Assembly (NCBI GenBank): GCA_045657625.1
Contig: JAZOTM010000030.1
Location: 62,001-126,000, forward strand
Source of the DNA: JAZOTM01 sp045657625
GTDB taxonomy: Bacteria > Bacillota > Clostridia > Lachnospirales > Lachnospiraceae
Length of the DNA: 64,000 nt
Reading direction: 5' to 3'
Below the pieces are notes generated by a model. The model saw nothing but the letters and a program-made list of their open reading frames with translations. It was not told the DNA's origin and did no database searches. Shown in pieces: positions 42,394 through 50,199 of the stretch. How positions within the stretch are numbered: position 1 is the first letter of the stretch; the number at the start of each line of letters is the position of its first letter. Both the position numbers and the translations under genes were made by a program.

Positions 42394-42428
42394 AAGGGTG
42401 TGCGAGTCTCTTGCACATCCTTATTTTT
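42394..42428 (+). terminator. Terminator of the four-gene operon
   Basis: AAGGGTGTGC pairs with TGCACATCCTT, one G-T pair, and is followed by ATTTTTT. Its right arm contains the -35 box of the gltX promoter. Confidence 0.87.
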
Positions 42429-42439
42429 TGAAGTATAAT
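42411..42439 (+). promoter_or_regulatory. Promoter of gltX, embedded in the upstream terminator
   Basis: TTGCAC (42411-42416), 17 bp, TATAAT (42434-42439). The -35 hexamer is part of the 3' arm of the preceding hairpin. Confidence 0.75.
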
Positions 42440-42473
42440 TTGCTGTTGTATGCAAAAAAAGGAGAATGAAAAC

Positions 42474-43931
42474 ATGTCAAAAGTAAGAACCAGATTTGCC
42501 CCAAGTCCAACAGGGCGTATGCATGTAGGAAATTTACGTACCGCTCTTTATGCGTATTTAATAGCAAAACATGAAGGCGGCGACTTTATTTTAAGAATAG
42601 AAGATACAGACCAGGAAAGATATGTGGAAGGTGCCGTAGAAATTATCTATCGTACCCTTGCTGCTACCGGTTTGATTCATGACGAAGGTCCGGACAAGGA
42701 CAAAGGCGTGGGCCCATATGTACAGAGTGAACGCCAGGAAAAGGGCATTTACTTAGAATATGCCAAGAAATTGGTGGAAAAAGGAGAGGCTTATTATTGC
42801 TTCTGTGACAAGGAACGCTTGGATGGCTTGAAGCAGGAAGTAGCCGGAAAAGAAATTTCCATTTATGATAAGCATTGCTTATCCCTTTCCAAAGAAGAAG
42901 TAGAAGCCAACTTGGCTGCCGGAAAACCATATGTCATCCGTCAGAACAATCCAAGAACCGGTACTACCACGTTCCATGACGAAATCTATGGAGATATTAC
43001 AGTAGATAATGCAGAATTGGATGATATGATTTTGATTAAGTCCGATGGATATCCGACTTACAATTTTGCCAATGTGGTGGATGACCATTTGATGGGAATT
43101 ACACATGTAGTGCGTGGAAATGAGTACCTTTCTTCTTCTCCAAAGTACAATCGTTTGTACGATGCCTTTGGTTGGGAGGTACCGGTATATATTCATTGCC
43201 CATTGATTACCAATGAAGAACATCAGAAACTGAGTAAGAGAAGCGGACATTCTTCTTATGAGGATTTGATTGAGCAGGGATTCTTGACAGAAGCAGTTGT
43301 AAACTTTGTAGCGCTTCTTGGCTGGAGTCCGGAAGACAATCAGGAAATCATGTCTTTACAGGATTTGGTGGAGAAGTTCAATTTCCGTCATATGAGCAAG
43401 TCTCCGGCGGTATTTGATTATACAAAATTGAAATGGATGAATGGCGAATACATCAAGAAGATGGACTTCGATGCATTCTATGAAATGGCGGAGCCATATA
43501 TCAAGGAAGTCATTACCAAACCATTGGATTTCAAGAAAATCGCAAAAATGGTTCATACACGTATTGAAATTTTCCCTGACATTGCCGGTCACATTGATTT
43601 CTTTGAGGCAGTGCCGGAATATGACATTGCTATGTATGCACACAAGAAGATGAAGACGACACCGGAAAGTTCTTTACAGGTATTAAAGGAAATCTTGCCG
43701 GTAATGGAAGCACAGGAGGATTACTCCAACGATGCTTTATATAGCATGTTAACAGGCTTTGCAGCAGAAAAGGAATACAAGAATGGTTATGTCTTATGGC
43801 CGATTCGTACTGCAGTATCCGGAAAGCAGATGACACCGGGTGGTGCCACAGAATTAATGGAAATTCTTGGAAAAGAAGAATCCATTTCTCGTATTCAAAA
43901 GGCAATTGAAAAATTAGAACAGGAATTATAA
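42474..43931 (+). CDS. gltX: Glutamate-tRNA ligase
   Basis: A 485-residue class I synthetase of standard length. The HIGH-type site is FAPSPTGRMHVGNLRTALYA near residue 8, the KMSKS-type site is QKLSKRSGHSS near 252, and an all-helical anticodon-binding domain ends EKLEQEL. ATG 42474 follows AAAAGGAGAATGAAAAC; an upstream ATG at 42450 precedes that site and is rejected. A single gltX with no glnS nearby fits an organism that uses Glu-tRNA amidation for Gln-tRNA. The helicase gene follows after 6 bp. Confidence 0.97.
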   Translation: MSKVRTRFAPSPTGRMHVGNLRTALYAYLIAKHEGGDFILRIEDTDQERYVEGAVEIIYRTLAATGLIHDEGPDKDKGVGPYVQSERQEKGIYLEYAKKLVEKGEAYYCFCDKERLDGLKQEVAGKEISIYDKHCLSLSKEEVEANLAAGKPYVIRQNNPRTGTTTFHDEIYGDITVDNAELDDMILIKSDGYPTYNFANVVDDHLMGITHVVRGNEYLSSSPKYNRLYDAFGWEVPVYIHCPLITNEEHQKLSKRSGHSSYEDLIEQGFLTEAVVNFVALLGWSPEDNQEIMSLQDLVEKFNFRHMSKSPAVFDYTKLKWMNGEYIKKMDFDAFYEMAEPYIKEVITKPLDFKKIAKMVHTRIEIFPDIAGHIDFFEAVPEYDIAMYAHKKMKTTPESSLQVLKEILPVMEAQEDYSNDALYSMLTGFAAEKEYKNGYVLWPIRTAVSGKQMTPGGATELMEILGKEESISRIQKAIEKLEQEL

Positions 43932-43937
43932 TTTTTT

Positions 43938-45779
43938 ATGCAGGATCAAAAACAGATGATGGCAATCAATCATCAGGATGGTCCCTGCATGGTTTTAGCA
44001 GGTCCCGGAAGCGGTAAGACAACCGTAATTACTTACCGCACCCGGAATCTGATAGAACAGCTTCATGTAGATCCACGTCACATTCTGGTGATTACCTTTA
44101 CAAGAGCTGCGGCTCTTTCTATGAAACAAAGATTCCAAACACTTATGAATCAAAATTCCATACCGGTTCTGTTTGGCACTTTTCATAGTGTCTTTTTTAT
44201 GATGCTAAAAAATGCTTACCATTACACCGGGGAAAATGTGTTTCGGGAAGAAGAACGGTTTCAGTTGATGCGGGAATTGATTCAAAGACATCGTTTGGAA
44301 TATGCGGATGAAACGGAATTTATTCAGGATTTGTTGGGGGAAGTGGGAAAGGTGAAAAATTTAGGAATTCCCATTGCCAATTATTTTGCAGAAAATTGCA
44401 GTGCCTCTGAATTTCGAGATATTTTTCGGGAATATGAGGAGGAAAAATCCAGAAGAAGAAAAATTGATTTCGATGATATGCTGGTGTATACCAAAGAATT
44501 GTTGGAGCAAAGACCGGATATTTTACAGGGCTGGCGAAATCGGTTTTCTTACATTTTGATTGATGAGTTTCAGGATATCAATCCGGTGCAGTATGAGATT
44601 ATCAAGTTACTTGCGTATCCCAAGAATAATCTCTTTGTGGTGGGGGATGATGACCAGTCTATTTATAGTTTTCGTGGGGCGGCACCGGCGTTGATGCAGC
44701 GGTTTGCGGCAGATTACCCCAAGTGTCGTCAGGTGGTACTTGGCACCAATTATCGTTGTAAACAGGAAATTGTAAAAGCCTCCGATCAGCTGATTCAATG
44801 GAATCGAGGAAGATTTGAAAAGGAATTGCGGGCACAGCAAGAAGGTGGAAACCTTACGTATCAATTGTTTCCCGATGAAAAAAAGGAATATAAGCAGGTA
44901 CTGCGGTGGATTCACGAAGAAGTGGAAAAGGGAGTCCCCTACGAAGAAATTGCAGTGCTGTTTCGTACCAATAAGGAACCGATGCACTTTGTAGAAGAGT
45001 TGATGCGGGATAATATTCCCTTTCATTCGCGGGATATGATTCCAAACCTATATGAACACTTTTTGGCCAAGGATATGTTTGCTTATATGAATTTGGCTGC
45101 AGGAAGTCGAAGACGTCAGGATTTACTACGGATTATGAATCGTCCGAAGCGTTATATTAGCCGTGAGGTTCTGGATGAACCGGAATTTGCGTTTGATGTT
45201 TTGGAAATGTATTTTGAGGATAAACCCTGGGTGTTGAAACGCATTACGGAGTTGGAACAAAAACTTCGCACCATTCGAAGTCTGAAACCATATAGTGCCA
45301 TTACCTATATACGAAAATCTGTGAGGTATGACGAGTTTTTGGAAGAATATGCGGATTATCGCCACATCTCTTATGAAGATTTGATGGATACCTTGGATGA
45401 AATTCAGGATTCCGCTAAGGAATTCCAGACATATGAGGATTGGCTGGACGCCATTGCGGAGTTTACAGAGGAATTGAATCGACAAAAAGAGGAAATGCGA
45501 AAAATTCCAAATGCGGTGACGATTTCTACGTTGCACAGTGCCAAGGGTTTGGAGTTCCAAACCGTGTTTATTTTGGATGTTTATGAGGGAAGTATGCCTT
45601 ATAAGAAGGCCATTTTGGAAGAAGATTTAGAGGAAGAACGCCGCATGTTTTATGTGGGGATGACCCGTGCCAAAGAATCCCTTTACCTTTGCGGATTGCG
45701 CGAAAAGAACAACCATTTGGTGGAGGAGTCCCCCTATGTGAAAGAAATGCGCCAGCTGCCGGAGAAGGATGGAGTGTAA
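43938..45779 (+). CDS. UvrD/PcrA-type superfamily 1 DNA helicase
   Basis: A 613-residue SF1A helicase. Motif Ia region and Walker A VLAGPGSGKTTVITYRT near residue 20, ITFTRAAALSMKQRF, Walker B LIDEFQDINPVQYEI near 211, GDDDQSIYSFRGA, motif V STLHSAKGLEFQTVFI and motif VI RRMFYVGMTRAKESLYL are all present. It is shorter than UvrD/PcrA (about 720-740), lacking the usual long C-terminal tail, so it is probably a separate helicase paralogue. It starts 6 bp after gltX with no clear ribosome site, so translation is likely coupled. It unwinds DNA in repair or removal of blocks; no partner gene is near. Confidence 0.93.
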   Translation: MQDQKQMMAINHQDGPCMVLAGPGSGKTTVITYRTRNLIEQLHVDPRHILVITFTRAAALSMKQRFQTLMNQNSIPVLFGTFHSVFFMMLKNAYHYTGENVFREEERFQLMRELIQRHRLEYADETEFIQDLLGEVGKVKNLGIPIANYFAENCSASEFRDIFREYEEEKSRRRKIDFDDMLVYTKELLEQRPDILQGWRNRFSYILIDEFQDINPVQYEIIKLLAYPKNNLFVVGDDDQSIYSFRGAAPALMQRFAADYPKCRQVVLGTNYRCKQEIVKASDQLIQWNRGRFEKELRAQQEGGNLTYQLFPDEKKEYKQVLRWIHEEVEKGVPYEEIAVLFRTNKEPMHFVEELMRDNIPFHSRDMIPNLYEHFLAKDMFAYMNLAAGSRRRQDLLRIMNRPKRYISREVLDEPEFAFDVLEMYFEDKPWVLKRITELEQKLRTIRSLKPYSAITYIRKSVRYDEFLEEYADYRHISYEDLMDTLDEIQDSAKEFQTYEDWLDAIAEFTEELNRQKEEMRKIPNAVTISTLHSAKGLEFQTVFILDVYEGSMPYKKAILEEDLEEERRMFYVGMTRAKESLYLCGLREKNNHLVEESPYVKEMRQLPEKDGV

Positions 45780-46131
45780 TATGCTGTTTGTGTGATGACG
45801 GAAGCAGAGAAAAAGCGTGGGATGGAAAATGTAGATTGGAAAATCGTGTAGCGTGAAAAAGTGTAGCGTACATAACAATGCACGTGCAAAACTCCCGTGT
45901 CACTTCAGTGACATGGGAAAATACAAGAAAAGCGTCTTGACAAGCTAGCTTGTCAGAACGCTTTTTTGTATTTTACGCATGTAGCTTCGCCACATGGTAG
46001 TTTTGCACTATACTTTTTCAAATCGATATGTTTCAAAATCGACCTTTTCGAACCCTACACATCTGCTTCCCGGAAACACAGTTCCCGTTCCTTATCCGCA
46101 CCTGCAGGTTTCAGTTCCCTTTGGGTAGTTC
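45780..46131. other. Intergenic region of 352 bp holding a structured element
   Basis: No gene is seen. The helicase (+) and the DUF1292 gene (-) converge on it. Left part: GTGTAGCGT appears twice (45847-45871). Centre: the four-hairpin element 45884-46008. Right part: CCTGCAGG palindrome and no strong hairpin. The + strand frame across 45966-46346 is antisense to the DUF1292 gene and has no ribosome site. Confidence 0.7.
45884..46008. repeat. Cloverleaf-like palindromic element
   Basis: An outer 10-bp perfect stem, GTGCAAAACT (45884-45893) with AGTTTTGCAC (45999-46008), encloses three hairpins. The first is CCCGTGTCAC-TTCA-GTGACATGGG (45894-45917). The second is a long one, 45918-45974, with the perfect core TGACAAGCTAGCTTGTCA (45938-45955) and outer AAAATAC/GTATTTT arms. 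The third, 45978-45996, has CATGT/ACATG arms. DNA or RNA of either strand could fold as a four-way junction. T and A runs at the base of the middle hairpin could allow termination in both directions for the two converging genes. Confidence 0.8.
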
Positions 46132-46443
46132 CTACATCTGCTCGAATTCTTCCTCATCCAAAAGTTCATCGAAACGGTCTGCGACGATTTCATATTCTTC
46201 ATCACTATCGATGTTTTCTAAACTTGGATTGCCTTCTTCGTCTTCAAAGTAACGATAGATGTAGACATCTCCTTCGCTATTTGGTTCGCCCTTATCATCC
46301 AATGGAAGCAATGCGATATAGTCCTGGTTGTTTGCTTCAAAGATAGTTAAAATCTGACATTCTAGCTGCTCGTCATTGTCAAGTTCTAAGGTTACTCTTA
46401 AATCTTCCATGTTGTCTTCATTGGGATTCATTTTATTTGCCAT
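46132..46443 (-). CDS. DUF1292 family protein
   Basis: A 103-residue acidic protein. The DUF1292 core is clear: VTLELDNDEQLECQILTIFE, then YIALLPLD and EGDVYIYRYFEDEEGNPSL, ending in Asp/Glu-rich residues. The family (YrzB-like) has no known function; in Bacillus and clostridia it is often encoded near alaS/yrvJ-type genes. Here it stands alone, with its own minus-strand promoter and GAAATGGAGAC before the ATG. Its downstream end faces the cloverleaf element. Confidence 0.92.
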   Translation of the reverse strand: MANKMNPNEDNMEDLRVTLELDNDEQLECQILTIFEANNQDYIALLPLDDKGEPNSEGDVYIYRYFEDEEGNPSLENIDSDEEYEIVADRFDELLDEEEFEQM

Positions 46444-46494
46444 GAAAATTTGTCTCCATTTCTTAAAAAATCCGTGTTATTTCGCTACAATTTT

Positions 46495-46508
46495 GTCACA
46501 AATGTGAC
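46495..46508. promoter_or_regulatory. Palindrome GTCACA-AA-TGTGAC in the DUF1292 leader
   Basis: A 14-bp inverted repeat lies between the DUF1292 promoter and its ribosome site, and about 50-90 bp behind the divergent GH13 promoter. It has the size of an operator half-pair. I cannot name the regulator. Confidence 0.45.
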
Positions 46509-46527
46509 TATTTTCTCAATAGAGACC

Positions 46528-46556
46528 ATTATATCTACCGGAAATAAAAAAGTCAA
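46528..46556 (-). promoter_or_regulatory. Promoter of the DUF1292 gene
   Basis: Read on the minus strand: TTGACT, 17 bp, TATAAT. Its -35 box abuts the -35 box of the divergent GH13 promoter. Confidence 0.75.
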
Positions 46557-46585
46557 TGAACACAAGGGGAGAAATATGTTATAAT
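46557..46585 (+). promoter_or_regulatory. Promoter of the GH13-like gene
   Basis: TGAACA (46557-46562), 17 bp, TATAAT (46580-46585). The transcript start near 46592 rules out the upstream in-frame ATG at 46556 as the start of the protein. Confidence 0.6.
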
Positions 46586-46645
46586 ACAACCTTAGTGAAA
46601 GAAGCAAGGAAACGCTTTTTAGATTGGCAGAAAAGAGGAAATATC

Positions 46646-48541
46646 ATGTCACATCAAATTCGACGTGGAAATTATGAAAAAATGGGTGTTTCTCTGGTAC
46701 CCCAGGGAGTCATCTTTACATTTGCCGGAGTAGAGCAGGGCGGCGCAGCAATTTTGCTTTATGATGAAAAAGGCAAGAAACAGGAGCGGATTGTGATTCC
46801 GGAGACCTATCGCATTGGAACCATTTATTCCTGCTTGGTAGAAAAATTGTCCGGAAAGAATTTGCGTTATAATCTGGAAATCGGCGGACGTGTGTTACAG
46901 GATCCGTATGCCACCAGACTTTACGGTAGAGAAATATGGGCAGATGAGAGTCGTCTGAAGAAAAAACATTTGGTTTGCTGTGGCATTGAATCAGACCCGG
47001 ATGTTTTAAAGGACGATGTAAGACCCTTCCTTTCCGATGCGGAAACCGTGATTTATAAGATTCACGTGAGAGAATTTACCATGCAGGGGCTTTCGCGAGG
47101 TAAGAAAAAAGGAACCTTTGCAGGGGTTATGGATGCCATTCCGTATTTACAGGAACTGGGTGTGACTGCTGTAGAATTTATGCCAATTTATGAATTTGAA
47201 GAGTTTCAACAGGAAGAGATGGCTTCCACCTATTTGAGTTATGGGGAGGAAGAAAAGAAAGATATGCCTGTGAAACTGAATTGCTGGGGATATAAGGCAG
47301 GGGATTATTTTGCCCCGAAGGCTTCTTTTGCCTATGGATTAGACCCGGCGTTGGAAATCAAGAAATTAGTGGCTGCTTTACATAAAGCAGGCATGGAAGC
47401 TTACTTAGAATTTTATTTTACAGAGAAAGTGACAGGCACTTTTTCGATTGAAGTTTTACGTCATTGGATCAAAGAATATCACATTGATGGGGTGCATTTA
47501 TTGGGTGAGCACTTGCCAATCAATCAGATTATAGAGGACCCGATGCTTTCCGATACCAAGATTTTTTATACCGGATTTGCAGATGCTTATATTTCCGGAA
47601 ATAAAGCAAAGAATCGGTTGTTTGTTTACAACGATGAATATTTATATCCGACAAGAAAAATGTTGAATCGCATGGATATGAATATGAATGAATTGGTGGG
47701 ACAAATCACCAAGGAGCATCCGGGCCAGGGATATGTCAATTACATTACCAGCAACAACGGTTTTACCATGGCTGATTTATTCTCTTATTCCGAAAAGCAC
47801 AACGAAGCCAACGGGGAAGAGGGTAGAGACGGAAATAACTGGAATTACAGCGCCAATTATGGTGCAGAAGGTCCAAGCAGAAAGAAAACGATTTTAAAGG
47901 ACAGACAAAGACAAATGCGCAATGCCTTTGCACTCCTATTTTTGTCAAAGGGTGTGCCGCTTCTTTACGAAGGGGACGAGGTTTGCAATACCAAATTGGG
48001 AAACAACAATTCCTATTGCCAAGACAATGAAATCGGCTATGTCAACTGGAGCAAGAATAGCTCCAAAAAGGAAATGCAGGACTTTGTAAAAAAACTTTTG
48101 AAGTTCCGTAAGGAACATCCGGTGGTGGCAGATCGAAATTCTGTGAACTACAGTCGTGTGGACAGTGGCCTTCCGGAAGTGTCTTTCCATGGAGAAAATG
48201 CATGGATTACCGGCATTGATTATGGAAGGTGTGCAGTAGGGATTATGTATGCCGAAGATTATGTATTACCGAAAAAGAAGAATCATTTAGTTTATATTAC
48301 CTATAATTTTCATTTGATTCCTCATAAGATTGCCTTACCCAATATGCCGGGAAAGGGAACTTGGAAGAAGGTAATGGATACTTCCAGAGACAAGGATCCT
48401 TTTGGAAAAACGGAAATTGTGGAAGGAAATGAATGCACCGTTGCGGGACGCTCCATTTGTATTTTCTTGGGCGAGCCTATAAAAGAAAAAGTGCAAGAGG
48501 TTAAAAATGAAAGCAATCAAACATCTGAAAACCATATGTAG
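46646..48541 (+). CDS. GH13 isoamylase/GlgX-like protein lacking catalytic residues
   Basis: A 631-residue protein with the layout of a glycogen debranching enzyme: an N-terminal CBM48-like domain (MGVSLVPQGVIFTFAGVEQG), a GH13 barrel (VIYKIHVREFT, GVTAVEFMPIYEF, LHKAGMEAYLE), the GlgX-like KHNEANGEEGRDGNNWN, GNNNSYCQDNEIGYVNW, and a C-terminal beta domain. All four catalytic regions are altered. The DVVxNHT region reads EFYFTEKVT. GFRFD reads GVHLL, with Leu286 in place of the nucleophile. The acid Glu region reads IFYTGFADA. The final HD is N370-N371. It should be inactive as a hydrolase and may bind glycogen or act as a regulator. The ATG follows AAGAGGAAATATC. Confidence 0.85.
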   Translation: MSHQIRRGNYEKMGVSLVPQGVIFTFAGVEQGGAAILLYDEKGKKQERIVIPETYRIGTIYSCLVEKLSGKNLRYNLEIGGRVLQDPYATRLYGREIWADESRLKKKHLVCCGIESDPDVLKDDVRPFLSDAETVIYKIHVREFTMQGLSRGKKKGTFAGVMDAIPYLQELGVTAVEFMPIYEFEEFQQEEMASTYLSYGEEEKKDMPVKLNCWGYKAGDYFAPKASFAYGLDPALEIKKLVAALHKAGMEAYLEFYFTEKVTGTFSIEVLRHWIKEYHIDGVHLLGEHLPINQIIEDPMLSDTKIFYTGFADAYISGNKAKNRLFVYNDEYLYPTRKMLNRMDMNMNELVGQITKEHPGQGYVNYITSNNGFTMADLFSYSEKHNEANGEEGRDGNNWNYSANYGAEGPSRKKTILKDRQRQMRNAFALLFLSKGVPLLYEGDEVCNTKLGNNNSYCQDNEIGYVNWSKNSSKKEMQDFVKKLLKFRKEHPVVADRNSVNYSRVDSGLPEVSFHGENAWITGIDYGRCAVGIMYAEDYVLPKKKNHLVYITYNFHLIPHKIALPNMPGKGTWKKVMDTSRDKDPFGKTEIVEGNECTVAGRSICIFLGEPIKEKVQEVKNESNQTSENHM

Positions 48542-49073
48542 CCATAAGAATTTGGTGCGAAAGTATTGTTTTCGTGTGGGATTATACTGGCAAGGAATGA
48601 CGCATGATTTATCGAAATATTCTCCTACGGAATTTTTGGTGGGCTGCAAGTATTACCAAGGATTTAAAAGTCCAAACAATGCAGAGAGAGAAGATAAGGG
48701 TTATTCTTCTGCCTGGCTACATCACAAAGGAAGAAATAAGCATCATTTAGAATATTGGATTGATTACAGTGCGGACCCGGATGTGAAAGGCATGGTGGGA
48801 ATGCAAATGCCGGTACGATACGTGGTAGAAATGTTTTGCGATCGTATTGCGGCATGTAAAATTTATCAAAAAGACAAATATACAGACAGAAGTCCTTTGG
48901 AGTATTACGAATATGGCAAAAAACACCATATTTTACATGAAAAATCCAGAGCGCTTTTAGAAGAACTTTTGGAAATGCTGGCGGAAAAAGGGGAAGAGGA
49001 GACTTTCACCTATATCAAAACCACGATTTTGACAAAAGAATATCAGAGGATTTACGAAGGGAAGGACAAGTAA
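48507..49073 (+). CDS. DUF5662 family protein
   Basis: A 188-residue soluble protein. It contains GMTHDLSKYSPTEFLVGCKY and LHHKGRNKHHLEYWIDYS, giving an HD plus HHxxxxxHH arrangement that could bind a metal. I associate it with DUF5662, whose function is unknown. The start overlaps the GH13-like gene by 35 bp, and the stop is directly followed by the trpS ATG, so it is embedded in an operon. AAGAGGTTAAAA precedes the ATG. Confidence 0.8.
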   Translation: MKAIKHLKTICSHKNLVRKYCFRVGLYWQGMTHDLSKYSPTEFLVGCKYYQGFKSPNNAEREDKGYSSAWLHHKGRNKHHLEYWIDYSADPDVKGMVGMQMPVRYVVEMFCDRIAACKIYQKDKYTDRSPLEYYEYGKKHHILHEKSRALLEELLEMLAEKGEEETFTYIKTTILTKEYQRIYEGKDK

Positions 49074-50078
49074 ATGGACGAAAAAAAGAAAATTCTTTAC
49101 AGCGGTATGCAGGCAACCGGAACCCTGACATTGGGAAATTATTTGGGGGCTTTGAAAAATTGGGTGAATTTGGCGGATGATTATGAATGTTTCTATGGGG
49201 TTATGGACTTACATTCTTTGACTACACGCCAGAACCCTACGGAATTCCGTCAGAATGCAAGAAAGATTTATGCTTTGTATGTGGCAGCGGGATTGGATCC
49301 GGAGAAAAACTGCGTATACTACCAGTCTCATGTATCTGCACATGCAGAATTGGGCTGGATTTTGGATTGTTTTACCTATATGGGTGAATTAAACAGAATG
49401 ACACAGTTTAAAGATAAGGCAGCAAAACATTCCGACAATATTAATGCAGGTTTATATACGTATCCGGTGCTTATGGCAGCAGATATTTTGTTGTACCAGA
49501 CAGATGTGGTGCCGGTAGGTGCAGACCAGAAGCAGCACATTGAGATTACCAGAGATATTGCCCAGAGATTCAACTCTATATATGGGGATGTCTTTAAGAT
49601 TCCGGAAGGATTTATTCCGAAGACCGGTGCAAAGGTTATGAGCTTACAGGAACCGGAAAAGAAGATGTCTAAGTCGGATGAAAATTTAAATGCCACCATT
49701 TTATTGCTGGATGATAAGGACACCGTTATCCGTAAATTTAAACGTGCAGTGACCGATTCTGATACAGAAGTACGTTTTAGCGAAGAGAAACCGGGTATCA
49801 GCAACTTAATGACCATTTATTCTTGTGTAACCGGAAAAACCTACGAAGAAATTGAAAAGGAATTTGCCGGTAAGGGATATGGAGATTTCAAATTGGCAGT
49901 AGGAGAAAGTGTAGCAGATACACTGGCACCTATTCAGACGCGTTTTGAGGAATTATTAAAGGACAAGGCATACTTGGATAGTCGTATCAAAGAAAATGAT
50001 GAAAAAGCGGCATATTTTGCAAATAAGACTTTACGTAAGGTACAAAAGAAATTAGGTTTAACTGAAAGAATCCGCTAA
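49074..50078 (+). CDS. trpS: Tryptophan-tRNA ligase
   Basis: A 334-residue class I synthetase of standard length. The HIGH-type site is GMQATGTLTLGNYLGAL near residue 11, DLHSLTTRQNP near 46, and the KMSKS motif is in EKKMSKSDENLNATI near 200. It starts right after the DUF5662 stop. No T-box or leader peptide is visible, so control must come through the upstream operon promoter. A terminator follows. Confidence 0.97.
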   Translation: MDEKKKILYSGMQATGTLTLGNYLGALKNWVNLADDYECFYGVMDLHSLTTRQNPTEFRQNARKIYALYVAAGLDPEKNCVYYQSHVSAHAELGWILDCFTYMGELNRMTQFKDKAAKHSDNINAGLYTYPVLMAADILLYQTDVVPVGADQKQHIEITRDIAQRFNSIYGDVFKIPEGFIPKTGAKVMSLQEPEKKMSKSDENLNATILLLDDKDTVIRKFKRAVTDSDTEVRFSEEKPGISNLMTIYSCVTGKTYEEIEKEFAGKGYGDFKLAVGESVADTLAPIQTRFEELLKDKAYLDSRIKENDEKAAYFANKTLRKVQKKLGLTERIR

Positions 50079-50084
50079 GGAGAG

Positions 50085-50120
50085 AAGAAGCAATCAAAAA
50101 ATGGTTGCTTCTTTTTTTTT
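50085..50120 (+). terminator. Intrinsic terminator of trpS
   Basis: AAGAAGCAATC pairs with GGTTGCTTCTT across AAAAAAT and is followed by a run of nine T. Confidence 0.92.
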
Positions 50121-50199
50121 CCAATGCTAGTATAAGCATATCTTTTTATCGACTGCAGCACATCGCTGTGTTTTCCCAAAACCAGAAAAGGGATAAAAA

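Noticed and set aside
46021..46131. tRNA-like GGTTCGA on the minus strand
   Set aside because: The T-arm-like heptamer stands alone; no acceptor, D or anticodon stem can be built around it.
45966..46346. 126-codon + strand frame across the DUF1292 gene
   Set aside because: It is antisense to a clear DUF1292 gene, starts inside the palindromic element and has no ribosome site.
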